This document shows, in pieces, positions 21,239 through 33,300 of a stretch of DNA of 64,000 nt. A program made the position numbers and the translations under genes. The first letter of the stretch is position 1. Each line of letters begins with the position of its first letter. The stretch is from Ligula intestinalis (Eukaryota; Platyhelminthes; Cestoda; Diphyllobothriidea; Diphyllobothriidae): positions 1,890,331 through 1,954,330 of the forward strand of contig JAYGXS010000003.1 of the NCBI GenBank assembly GCA_036362985.1, in the 5' to 3' direction. The notes under the pieces were generated by a model, which worked only from the letters and a program-made list of their open reading frames with translations, did not search any database and was not told where the DNA came from.

Positions 21239-21488
21239 ATACATACCACACTTTTATTTTGTTAAATCCCCTCCCTTCTTTCAGTCCCAAGTTTAAAAGT
21301 TGACATAACTTTTTGCCACTTGCAAAATTGATATAATCTTGCTTTTATCGATTTTGTGAAAATTCAAATTGGTGTGTTCTCTTAGTATTTTGCTGTTCAT
21401 GCACGGAGCGGAAGCAGCTGAAAAGCGCTCTCGAAATATATTCATGCGAACAAATTCTGCTATTCTGTCTTGCTTCAAATAATACTTT

Positions 21489-22039
21489 GATTTGTACGAA
21501 CCCGGCATGCAAGGCAGGCGTCAGCTTTTGTGTTAATCATATGCTGTGCTTCCTGAAGGGTAGTACAAGGATTTCAAACAATCTTTATTTAGGATAGTGG
21601 TCGTTCCTATATTTTTTGCTTTTTTAACACACGAGAGTTTAACACTGTAGCTGAAGTCGTGGAATTAAACATATGACCGTTGATCAATGGTTTCGGAGTT
21701 CATTCATCTGTTAACATTAATTATTTTACCTAAAGAACGCACTGGTTTTGTCTTTATCTGTAGAGTACTTCGCATATATTTCAGAGCGCTGATCATATGC
21801 ATAAGTGGACCACATAGAGCACAGAGTCACAGCAGCTTCCGAAATTCTTTTGGTGAGCATCCTTCATGCAACGATTAATATCTCCGATCGCAGGTAAGTA
21901 GGCAAACTACTGTTGCTAATTTTAAACTTTTTAAAAGTCGGGGACAAAATGTCCTGGTTTCTGCTTCGAAGTGCCTCAAATCTGAAGTTTGGTATGGCTG
22001 ACTGAGTAAGTGAATCAAGCCGAAAACGCTAATTCTAGC
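21489..22039. other. Unassigned DNA
   Basis: Unique flank of the palindrome. No gene recognised. Confidence 0.4.
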
Positions 22040-22175
22040 TTTCTTTATATTTAAGTTGACCCAAGTGTGTAAAAACTCGCGGCATTTGGTGGGATTCGAA
22101 CCCGCAAATGAGGAGAGGTCTTCGACGTAAGCCAAAACTCTACGTTCTTGATGTACGAATGCCACACTTCACACG
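22040..22175 (-). repeat. tRNA-derived SINE-like unit, copy 1
   Basis: On the minus strand GCGGGTTCGAATCCCACC (22106-22089) is a near-perfect polymerase III B box in a T-loop context. It is preceded by a tRNA-like stretch (TAGAGTTTTGGCTTACG) and followed by AAATGCCGCGAGTTTTTAC and TTGGGTCAACTTAAAT. The same downstream tail follows the B box in copy 2 at 22378-22520. The A box is degraded and the acceptor stem does not pair well, so this is a SINE rather than a tRNA gene. Confidence 0.65.
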
Positions 22176-22377
22176 GTGAGTTCAATCACTTTTTGATCGA
22201 TATTACGCGCCCAACTTTGCCAATCGTATGAATCCCACCAATAGGAACAGCAAGTGGACTGCGTTATGAGGATTTCATGAGAAATAATCTAGAATACACC
22301 AGAATGACTGCTGGGTTGACTCAATTATTAAGGAAGTTTGGCCGGTTTGGTTAATTTAGTTGACCTAATTGTGAAAG

Positions 22378-22520
22378 GTAGCATTCTTAGCTCAAGTAGG
22401 TAGAGCGTTGGCTTGCTCAGAAGACATCCCCTCCTATACGGCTTTGAATCCCGCCGAATGCCGCGAGTTTTTTTACGTATGGGTCAACCAAATTAAGGAA
22501 ATTTTTCAAACTTCCCGCAT
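22378..22520 (+). repeat. tRNA-derived SINE-like unit, copy 2
   Basis: TTAGCTCAAGTAGGTAGAGC fits a polymerase III A box and D-arm. CGGCTTTGAATCCCGCC is a slightly decayed B box 50 bp on. The tail GAATGCCGCGAGTTTTTTTA then GGGTCAACCAAATTAAGG matches copy 1. The shared tail outside the tRNA-like head is what identifies a SINE. Orientation is opposite to copy 1. A further tail fragment may lie at 22313-22345. Confidence 0.68.
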
Positions 22521-24350
22521 TTTGCTAAACATTTCCTTATGCACATATATATATAGGTTTAAGGTTTACTTACAAATCGGAATGCGAAACAACCTGGTCC
22601 ACTTAAGTTTCGCGGTTAAATCTAGTGTCTACGCACTTCATGCAGAAAATAATTGATGACAAAGAAATAAGAAAATATCGTCACCATTTTCTTTTTTAAT
22701 AATCCTCGTAACAGAAGCTTAATTAAACTTGCAGACCAAACGCGACGGTATGTACTATCAGATATCATCAAGAATTTTTAGCAGTAGTTTATCGATTAAA
22801 AACTTAGTCGAACCGAAATCCAAGTTTGAATTAAGTTAAAACTTCCCTCACCTCCCTACTCCGCACGAACTACTAGATCCGGAAAATATTTTCCTCTCTA
22901 TCCTCCCAATTAAAGCATATCTTCCAAAAAGATTTGCAACACGAAACAGCAGTTAACTTTAATTTGCAATTTTAAGACCGCAATGCACCGGAGAGTAATG
23001 GAGTGGAAAAACGCACATTATCAAATGACGTTGAAAAGCACTCACGTCATTTACAGAAACCGCATACTTAAGTCAAACATCAAAGTATCTGTAGCCAGGA
23101 TGGGTTCCTTCTCTAGGCGGAGACACGTACATTTTGAAAGGCCCAGAAAGGGTGAATTTACCAAAAGGTCAATCAAAACTTGGAAAAACAATTTCTTCCT
23201 TGGAAAAGCGCAGGTCTTTAATTATATACAACCGCATTTGTTACATTGCTGCTTCTGTTGCCTTTAACTCCACAGTTTTTTCGCTCTTCCTTTCAGCTTG
23301 GAAAGTTTCACGCCGTTTTACACAAAATCGGCATTTCACAGGCCAATCTAGGCTCTTATGCCGCAAATTGCAAAGAATTGCTTTGGCAAAACTCATACAT
23401 CATTTTCTCAACTCAACATATGTTCCTGAGAAGAAAGGATTACGAGAAATTTTGTTCCGCAGGAACTATTTTGCCTTTTTCTAAGGTCAGAAAACAGTGG
23501 AATGCGTTAGATCTGACCTATGAAATATTTGGAAAAAAGCGTTGGGAGCTAAAGTCAAACGCAAAAATAGAACTCTGAACACGCTTTTTTATCCACTGGC
23601 CGGCACCTTTTCTGCCACATCCTTTAAAATATGATCCCTTAGGCGGCGTTACGTAGGCGACTAGATGAGAGATAAGGTTTTGGCTAGTTGAATGAATCCA
23701 GTGCAATCATGTTGGAAAAAACAGCCAGGGTTTGAGATATGCCTGCCCAAGGAGGATGAGTTAACCAAACTTCAACTACGGGGTTACCGTACCAGGACAG
23801 ACTGATAGAGCTATACTTAGGTCCCTTGTCTCTCAAGTTTTAAGAGCGTAGTCTGCTCTGGATATTTTGGGTTATCCGAGGCATTGTCCTCCCTTAGATT
23901 GGAGGATTTTTCCGAGTCTGCCAACGCAACTGACCTGTGTGGCCATCCTTACAAGCTCACAAACGCACGCACTCGACTGGTCCTCAGAATGTGCTACTTC
24001 AGCCAACGAGAGGTAGAACCTTCGAACACGCTTCCAAGCTAGGCGTTTACTGCCGACAAAATTGCTGATTAAAAAAGACTTGGTGGAATTATATTTGACT
24101 AAATGCAACTAGCACAGAATGAAATAGTTCAGTATATTTAGGGTAGTACGCGATGCCTTTGAAGACCCTATTGAAAACAGCATTCATGAAATATCCAACA
24201 TAAAATAGGTCACTATAAACAGTGAGTAACATTTAAACATGTAAAAATGTTAACGAGTGCGTGTGAGCATTCAGAAAAGTATATTGTGTACATAATATAT
24301 CCAACGTAAAACGTGTTACTATAAAATAGTGAGAAGCATATGCAAATGTA
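22521..24350. other. Unassigned AT-rich DNA
   Basis: Overlapping plus-strand open frames at 22983-23578 (the longest 116 codons) have no domain I can name and overlap each other in different frames, which argues against a gene. No repeats recognised. Confidence 0.35.
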
Positions 24351-24355
24351 ACGTT

Positions 24356-26340
24356 TTAACTATAGGTATTTCCGGGGCGTAAATTATTACTGCTTCCCTG
24401 TACATATAAATGGTAAGTGTTAAGTAAATTTATATCCAGTTTCCGTTTAAACGCATCTGTGGGGTTCGCTATTACAACATCCTCGGGTAGGCCGTTCCAG
24501 GCACTGATGACTCGTTGTGATAGCGACGGCTTGCGGACCCCTCGATGGGATAGGTTTCCCGGCAGTTTGAGGGAATTCCCACGAGTGTTGGTTGAAGTGG
24601 CGAAGGCGAAGAAGTCATCAAACTTCAGGGCACACTCCTGATTCCTCACGAGACAGTACGTCTGTATGAGGTCGCCCCGGATTTGTCTTTACTCAAGGGG
24701 GAAAAAGTTTAAGTGCTTCAAGTCTACATTCGGAAGATGAAGACTTAAGGCCCTTCACAATTTTCGTTGCCCTTCGCAGAATTCTTTCCAGCATTTGGTT
24801 ATCCTTGTGCATCCATGGTCGCCACGCCTGAACGCCATTCTCCAGATGTGAGCGCATAAATGTTCCATAGATTTTGCCGAATAGTGTTTTGTCTATATCG
24901 ACAAAAGGTCGCTTATTGGCAAATCGAACACTATTCACCCGCTTGGCAGCCCTAGCACACTGTAAAGACGGCTTCAGGGATGGCACAATAGCCATACCCA
25001 GATAATTTTGTTCATTGATGTTCGACAGGCACCTTTCATCGAGTAAGTTGTTGTGTGAGTCATCCGTCGCGCACACTTTCTTCGTCTTGAGTCGCAATGT
25101 GACACACTTCGCAAAGTTAAACCGCATTAACCATTGTTTAGACCATTCACCAAGGCGGTCAAGTCCTGCTTGCATAGTTTGTTCATCGTAAGCGTTTCTG
25201 AATGGTTGCCATATCTTAATATCATCTTCAAACAAGACTCCATTACTGACCAGTCCATGCCTACAGTCGTTGACGTAAATTAGTGGCCCAAAGACGGAGC
25301 CCTGAAACACTCCACTCGCAACTGGCACTGAAGAGGAGTTTGCGTTTCCGACGCACACGGACTTTGCTCGGCCTATGAGAAAATCTCCTACCCAATTTAG
25401 TAAATTGCCCCTTATCCCGGATTTGCCAACCTTGTAGAGAAGCCGTTGGTGAGGGACACTATCGAAGGCTTTTTTAAGTCTATGTAAACAACATCTACGG
25501 GATATTTTCGTCTAAAGAATTGGACCACTGCTCCATAGAATAAAGCATATTGGTCAGGCAGGAGTGCTTTCCTCGAAACCCATGTTGGGCACCATCAAAT
25601 AAGCCTTTTTCTTCGAGGAACTTCATAGTGGCCTTTTTGATGATCCTTTCCATAACTTTACAACAAATGTAAGTTAGGCTCACTGGTTGATAGTTGCTCG
25701 TGCTTGTTCTGGATCCACCCTTGTGAATAGGGTATATGATCGCAACTTTCCAATCGGATGGGAGGAGGCCTCGATCAAAGAAAAACTGAAAAATGTGCGA
25801 AAGCGGTCTGAAAAACTCCGAAGCCAGTTCTTGCAGTACCTTTGCTGGTATTTTGTCTGCACCCGAAGACTGAGCTTCATTTAGCGCAAGAAGTTCATTC
25901 CTTACTTCTTCTTCTGTGAAACGGAGGTCCTCCATGATTCTACCATTACTCTCTGCATGAAAGTCTGTCGGATTAAAATGCAGTTCCTCAGTAAAAACAG
26001 GTGCACAAAACTTGCTTAGATGCTCTGCTTTTTCGAGGTTGTCTATAATTTCCTCTTTATTTTCACCTTTTAGTACTGCAAGTGTGTCTTTGTTTTTTAA
26101 CCTGCTGTTGATGTAACTATAGAGCAACTTTGGCTACGTTACATCCCGTTCGATAATTGTTGCTTCGTTGTCTTTCCGCGCTTTTCAAATGTTTGATCTA
26201 ACCTCGTTCCCCTTATGGCGGAATTCTTCGCAGTGTGAAGGCTGGCGTGTTGGTGCGTACCTTCTTCAGAGTTTGTTCTTGCGGTTTATTTGCCTCTTCA
26301 GATCTTGCGTTAACCAGGGGGCCTGCTTAACCTAGCAAAC
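24356..26340 (-). pseudogene. CR1/jockey-like non-LTR reverse transcriptase (5'-truncated, broken)
   Basis: On the minus strand: 26340-26127 WLTQDLKRQINRKNKL (linker after the missing endonuclease). 26127-25495 is the first reverse transcriptase part (SSGADKIPAKVLQ, LPSDWKVAIIYPIHKGG, NYQPVSLT, GFRGKHSCLTNML). Two single-base losses near 25500-25480 flank motif A (KKAFDSVPHQRLL). 25358-24693 holds SGVFQGSVFGPLIYVND (motif B) and motif C as LFEDDIKIW, where FADD has become FEDD. 24649-24356 is the C-terminus (RVISAWNGLPEDVV). No AP endonuclease or ORF1 remains. Family placement rests on the order of motifs and the WNGLPEDVV-type end; CR1-like is likely but not proven. Confidence 0.88.
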
Positions 26341-29300
26341 CGTTTCCAGTCTCTAGTTTGTGTTCATGTTGTTATGCATTCTACCGCGACATGTCACTCG
26401 AAGTTGTGTTATGCGAGATGTCTTAGACCTCACATTGACTGTAAAATGCAATGGTTGCTTTGCATAAATAGGGTCACCAGGGGCATTTCTTGCCTATACC
26501 CCTTCCAATATTTCACTCAATTGAATCTATACAAAGTTGGGCATATTTATCCGAAAGGGATGGGATCCGAACACGGAAAGTCAGTGGGCACTACTTAACT
26601 TCTACAACAACGTATACTGCTTCGATTTTATAGCTAATGCAATCGTAGCAACATCAATCAACGCTTCTCGTGAATTTGGCTCGAAGAATTTCAAAATAAA
26701 ATTAACTTGCAGAAAAAGGCTAGATTCGTTCTTGAATTTTTTAACAATGAATATGATTCCAAATTCAGTAAGAAACAATTGTTCAAAAAGAATGCTTTTG
26801 AAAGAATCATTGGCTAAAATACACAGTTACAAGGGTTTGAGGAAGCCATTGAAGTAATTCGCCACATAAGTAAGAGTGAAAGGAAGAGTTGACAAATAGA
26901 AAAAGGAAAAGGATTGATGTACGAGGAAATATAAGGTTTTTATTATGTTAATTAAGGTTTTAAGTGAGGTTTTTCCCCGAAGGTCCATTGACACTAGTAG
27001 AGCATACTATTTTAATGAATATTATCTTGCGGAGCCTGATTAATTTGGAGTATAAATTTAACGGATAGCTTCATATTGTGATATGAATGGAAAGGTACAG
27101 GTAAAACATCCAATCAATTATGTTGAAGCGAGAAAACTCATTCTTAATATATTTACTGCAGGTGAAAAAGGGGCTTTATTTTGTATAGATATCAGGTGCA
27201 GTTGCATTATATTAATTTTTGCTTTCATATTTTTTTATAAGTTTTTTAACGCAAATAGGGTAGTTAATTAATGATACCTATAGCTGAGTTTATGGTGCTA
27301 GACCTGCTGAACTCAGGTTGCAGACTATTGAAAACTAAGATAAAATCCTTTTAAATTTCAGAATTTAAGAGCAGAACGCTTTCATATAAAATCTATAAAC
27401 ATGAATAAGTTGAAAAGGTCTCTTTTTAAAGTCTACTCTAATTTAAAGCAGGTAGAATTATGGGATGAACATCTTCATTTTATTGGCATTTATGAATCAA
27501 AACTGGAATAGGATCTATGATAATTCGGTCCTATTCCACCGTAGAAACATGTTACACACGTTACTTATGTGACATCACAGTGTTGTAATTTTCGCAGTAA
27601 GTCGCTCGCATGAGTAAGTTTCATTCACTTATGAAATCCAAATGTTGACTTGATTTCCTACACAAACCTTTCTGCCAGGAAAGGACATCGGTAAGCCTAA
27701 TTGGAACAGCATATTGATCTGTTTTTCTACGATAAATGGATTAATAAAACCCTTAAAAATCATAAGAAAAATATACTTCGCTTACTAACTAACATGACCC
27801 AACTAAGGTTTTAACCGGCGATACGCGCGATGCACACTCAAATCCAGCCGTCTAACTCAGGAGTATAGAGTTTTTTTTAAATTGTTTGAATGTCCTCTGT
27901 TGCATTCATTTATTTTTAAAAGATAGTATAAGTTTGCACAGCTTACTTGATGCAAGGCTGATAGAATACGATTGTGACAACACGATTTTTGACAAAATAA
28001 CCAAAGGCTAAAAGTCATGCTCCCTTGGTAAAATGGTGCTTTTTTGTACTTAGATTCTATTTTCTCTGATATTTTCTTCCTTAAAAGCTGCCCTGCAAAA
28101 ATATACAGATTCAAAACTGAGACTCTTTCTTGTTTGCATAAAAATCTCTTGATTAAACCCGACTGAGATATTCTTAATTGTAGTAGAAACTTAATAATGA
28201 AGTCAAATTCACACAAAAACTTGCAATTTCGATTTCATTGGTCACAATTGTGCGGCTTTTAAAATGTATTTAAGTAACTCCGAGAACTCGGTCAGTGTAG
28301 CACTGAGAGTTGCAAACAACAAAAGCAAGATTTCCTACATTTACGGCAAGTTATTTCTTTCTCGGGAAATGGTTTGGCCTTTGTTCTTTTACGCTTATTT
28401 CAAATCTTTAAATTAGATTTTCATGAGATAAGCCTTTTAGAAATTGATGAAGTCAAAAAGCTAATCCGCTAATCCCAAGCAAATCCTAAAACTTGACATT
28501 CTAAGAATAAAAACCCTACAGTGATACGGACATTTAGATAAATAAATGACTCCCTTCTATACCCTAACTGCCTCTGGATCAAACAGATGTCTCAAAAAAG
28601 ATTTTTCAGCATTGTAACTGCTTTCTTGCCCAGAAAAATAAGGGGCAGATTATTTGAAAAGTCTACTTCTCAAACCTTAAAAAACGTGTTCGCGGATGAA
28701 ATAAAACGAATTCGGCAAAGATTTGCTCCTCTTATGATGCTGACCAAGCCCATCTGTTCTATAGCAGCATCATAAACGCCCTAATTTTAATACAGCGGCC
28801 AGTATGAGAAACGAATTCATCGAACTTGAATAAGTGAGCATCATTACTTAGATTAACGTGGGGATTGCGGCACTATTAAAAATTACAAAAATCGGTATAA
28901 AGGTTTCAGTATTTCAATTGTATCGCAAAACCCATGAAGATACAATTCACAATCCGTTGAAATGTAGAAAGTACCAGTTAAGACTGCCGCAAATAACAAA
29001 TAAGTCTGCTGGAAACTTTTCGTTACAATAACTGAAAAGCAACTCAAAGGAAAATATATGCAAAGTATATATGTAGATACAAATAAAACATAATATTGGC
29101 AAAGAGGCTTTTAGTTAGCTGGACCATTTGGTTCTCATCCAAGTATGCCGCTCTTTGAATGCTTTTTTGTACTTGGGAAAGTAAAGACTTATATTTCATT
29201 ACCGATCACCTAAGAGCCCTTAAAAAGCTATCATTAACGTGTTCTACTGATCAAAACATTTTAAAGCAGCCCTACTATTTGTCAGTTAAACAATATTTCT

Positions 29301-32300
29301 GCCTGTTTATTGAAAAGGTTTGCAAATAAATCAGCCGCATCAGTATTTATCTCGTAGTCTGAAAGAAAATATTATAGAGATAAGCAAATTCAATAATAAA
29401 AAGACTCCAGTAAACTACTTTGAGATCATAATAAACGCATATTTCGGTCGATACAAGGGTTTTTTGAATTTTTGCCTAATAGATTATGCGGGAAAAATGT
29501 TTTGTGAAATCTGAATGAATTGTCGCAGAGGGAAATCACTCGCAAAATATAAACATTACTTGAATAGATAACTATTGCGGAGATTTTATTTTTAAAAATG
29601 AATTGAAACGTTTTAAGGAGAGCAATCAATTCTCCAAGTGCTACATTACACCAAATTAGTAGTTAATGAAATGCGCGTCAAAATTCTGAACTGCAATTTC
29701 AGTTGGAGAAGTTTGACTTACAAGCATCGTGCAATATAACCCCGGGATAGTTTAGCCACTTTCACATGCCTGCCTTAAAAAGATTGGCTTTGAGACCCAC
29801 TGCAAAATAAGTATGCTAGATCACTGGCTACTAAAGAAGTATAAATCATTCTTAGTGATTTCCATTGCGCACACTAAACAATCTTCCATAAATCCATTAT
29901 TTTGAAATTGAATATTGCTCAAGTTTGTCTTTGAAACAGGGCTACCTTTCAGCCCTGAAAGATTTCTCATCAGAATATTTTTGACTTTTGGATGTAGTTA
30001 TCGTTATGTTTCGTTTCTGCTTGTAAAATATAAAGCGGGTGCTAAATGCACTGCAAACACGGGTAAACACTGTTGGCATGCTTCCAAACGCTATAGAGAA
30101 AGGCATACTTTCCCTTTAGATGAAGATCATACAGCGTACAGTTTAAAACCTTAGAAAACGCGTAAAGGCAGATTGGTTCGAACATTTTTCGAGAATTTAA
30201 CCATGTCAACCAACATATGACGCCCGCTTTGTGAATATGAAGTTTGACGAAGGTGTAATTTTTTTAATAATAAGAAGGACTATGTTTGTGCACTTTTTGT
30301 ATAAAATACATTTCTATGCATAAGCGCTTTGAAAATTGATAAGACTAAATCCGTCCTACTTATATAGTACCTTTCCAAAGTTTTGTTCTGGCATTCTGCA
30401 GGCTACTTGACCTGATAAAAATGACTTAGGAGTGCACTACGTGATAAGTAAAATGGCGAGTCAGTTTAAAGATATTTTCGAAAGTAACCCACACGTCGGC
30501 ACTAAGGTCAACATTTCATGACATAGGAAATATACCTTACTTTCTATTGTGGCAATTAGACCATCGCAAAGGTGGGATTTAAGTCTGCCGTGATTGGTGC
30601 GTTCAGCATTGCATTCGGCAAGTATTATTTACAGTAAAACAGCTATATGCTGCAGCTCTATCACTGTCTTCTCAAAACACTGATCATGTTCCTTTAACAA
30701 CTGGATGTCGCTTCCATGGCTGATACAGCCGAACAATCCCTATTTGCGGACTGCAAGCAACCTTGTCCATAACGCCAATATGCATTAGACTTCACTTTCG
30801 GAGTCCTGCGTTCCCATATGTGAGCCAGGTAGGAGCCACTGCAGAAAGGCTTTCATTTCAGCAAAGGGTCAGTTTGCTCCGCTATTTGGCTACCTTTCGA
30901 AAGACTCTGCTTATTCTACAAACGCAGAAAGCTTTTTTGGTTTTTGAACTATCCAGTTTTAGACCACGCAGAAATGCGGAGAACACAGATCGTTCTCAAA
31001 CTAAGACTATCAACAAAGTAGGCATCTTAATCCTTTTTCCTTCAACAAAAGGATGCTTTTAAAAAAGGTTTTTAACCTACTTATTCTCCGAATGGACCGT
31101 TTGCTAATTGCGCCGAGCTAACATAGGCGATAGATTGGGGCACAACTGATGTCATTAGGAATACACCTCCATTAAATGCCACTGAAAGGGGGTTTGGTCG
31201 CATACCTAGGTTTGGGTTCCCACTGTGCAGGCCTACTGCATTCACACTCAAATCCGGTCTTATTTAATTGGTTATGACACTGGGCCTAAGGGGTTTTAGA
31301 AGGAGGGAGTGCGCTTGACACCATTCAAGTCTACGTTCAGGATAAACTAAATGGAATGCACGTTACCGCCCCTGCGTCCAGCATGTTGCGGAATACACAG
31401 TGGACATCGTTAGAAAAAATCCTTAAATTATAATTTTATCTGTCACTGGAAATACACGATCGATTTGTGACCATGAGCTTGTCCCTTGGTAGGGATACAT
31501 TCCCACCACAAGCACTGGCTACGTCACTTATATTGGCCTTCACAGTCTGCCCTGGTTATTCCGTAGTACTCTTCGGGTTACGATGCATGCCCACTTGGCG
31601 TTCATTTTGCAACCGATCGCAACCAGGTTGACAAAGCTAGAGTTTTTGACAATTTTCATTCCCCTGAGCAATTAAGTCTATCCAACAGAACAATATAATG
31701 CATACAGTGGTCTTCATATCTGGCGATGCAGTTTGTGCAAGGGAGCAATCCAATACATACGCGGATATGCAGTGGCATACATCCATACATTGATCTGTCA
31801 GAAGACCCACTCGTCCGTCAATATTGCGCATGTTTTACATCTGACAAACATTTTTTGCTTCCAGACGTAGAACTGCTTTTTTTGACAATGGTAACTAAGC
31901 AGTTGCGGGAGAGACCTTTAACGAAAAAGCCAACACTACTTAATTTGAGGAGTTGGATTTCAACAGGCAGCCACGAGGACGTGCAATTGAACGCTGTCAT
32001 TCCACGGCAACTGAAATATCTTGCGAATATACTGCAGCATACTCCGTATTACAAAGCCAGCTACGCATTCCATTCTCATTGAAATAAACGTTTAGGATTT
32101 GGCGAATGTCTAGTTATATACGAAACATATTTTATTGCGTACTCCCAGGATCGGATTCTGTGTCAGATTCTTTAGTATGCAACGAAGGTGTAGGGCTTTG
32201 CTGATCGGAGGAGAAAATGCCATCGTGGGAAGAAGTATTAATTTATTAGCTTAAGATTTAGGAATCTTTGATGTTTAGCGAAGTGGGCTAGACAGTTGCC

Positions 32301-32410
32301 TCTCTACGTTGTCATTTTATGTTCTAGGACTCATAGGAAATTTAACCATGTCAGTGACTGAGTTTCCTTCTTTTTTTCTCTCTCTCAAAGACAATAATAA
32401 GTCAAATAGC
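26341..32410. other. Unassigned AT-rich DNA (6 kb)
   Basis: The longest recognisably transposon-free stretch in the window. Open frames (26537-26857 plus, 106 codons; 27857-28216 minus, 119; 30763-31062 plus, 99; 31726-32082 plus, 118) lack domains I can name. A fragment near 28640-28730 plus (FADEIKRIRQRFAPL) faintly resembles the PLE segment VDELKSIRQRFATYV but is too short to call. Could be intron or intergenic DNA. Confidence 0.4.
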
Positions 32411-33300
32411 CTGATTTGAAGACAAAAAATAGTCCAGTTTTGCAGATAAACTACAAAGAAAGCAGAACCGCGCAATGTGCACAGTTGTTTTGTGACCTAA
32501 CTACAGCGTATGTGTGTTTGGAAAGAAAGGTGTGTGCTTCTGCGGTTACACACGTGCTGCGTTCAAGCTCTCTGGTTTTTTGCAGCTGTCAACTTTCCCC
32601 GCAGCGCCGCTTTTTTGTGTGTTGCTTGTGTCTGTTCGCCAACAGGACGACAGAAAACGAGCTCATCGGCAGGCGTATGTGAAATAGAGAGGGAGAAAGA
32701 GAGAGAGAGTGGAGGATAAACCAGCCTGGCGCAACAATACAAAAGAGGCAAAAGGTAGGGATTGCATGCCTGTGGGTGTTTGTGTGCGTTTGTATATGCG
32801 TGCAGAAGAAAAGCCGTCGGTTACGTAGGCTGGCGCACACACCAAGATGGGGGTTGCACAGTTGTGCACAGTGGCACGCAGCTGGTTGCGCGTTCGAGGT
32901 GTATGTGTTGTGTATGCACATATACGCTTACGCAGCCACGCCGTGCTAACTAACGCCTCCCGTCCCCCCGGCCCTGGGAGGATAATGGATGTGCAAGCGT
33001 CTATTTAACAGTTGGTAACATGTTGGTAATGCTTCCCGCCCCACGGCGTGCGAGAGATGAGTTACTACTTTATCGTTTTCTTCGGCTTTGCCTGCACAGG
33101 GGTTGGCGTTCGGAGGGATCGGCGACACGGCTGTTTGTTCGGGGCAGAGTGGCTAATTATCTGCCGAACGGTTCAGAAACGGGCGAAGGCGAGGCAAATG
33201 GCTCTCATTTTGTTCGCATTTGCCACAGCCTATGAAAAACGGCCTGCCAGTCTGCCAAGGCAGTAATTTTGGTGTCAGTTGGCAGTCAGGAAGCTGTGTG
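32411..33300. other. GC-richer patch, possible exon or promoter region
   Basis: Base composition changes sharply. CpG dinucleotides, a GA-rich run (about 32688-32713) and GT-rich stretches (32772-32800) appear, then a GC-rich block (32940-33250) with several overlapping short open frames, including 33020-33235 plus. None has a recognised domain. A CpG-containing promoter or first exon of a host gene is possible but unproven. Confidence 0.3.

Larger units (their letters stand above)
18484..21488. repeat. 3-kb palindrome made of two PLE copies
   Basis: 18484-19720 is the inverted repeat of about 20250-21488. The arms stay alignable over about 1.24 kb. The 247-residue translations (19585-18842 and 20384-21127) differ at about 15 positions by eye. 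The 530-bp spacer (19721-20249) belongs to the minus-strand PLE only. Both arms carry the same TAA just before motif C and the same TGA before the C-terminal tail, so they descend from one already defective sequence. Confidence 0.88.

Noticed and set aside
22040..22520. True tRNA genes
   Set aside because: B boxes are good, but A boxes and acceptor stems do not form a cloverleaf, and both copies share a non-tRNA tail, which points to SINEs.
26537..26857. 106-codon plus-strand frame as a conserved protein
   Set aside because: No domain recognised, AT-rich biased residue use, and no partner elsewhere in the window.
28587..28775. PLE fragment (FADEIKRIRQRFAP resembling VDELKSIRQRFATY)
   Set aside because: Only about 15 residues resemble a PLE, with no second motif or collinear flank.
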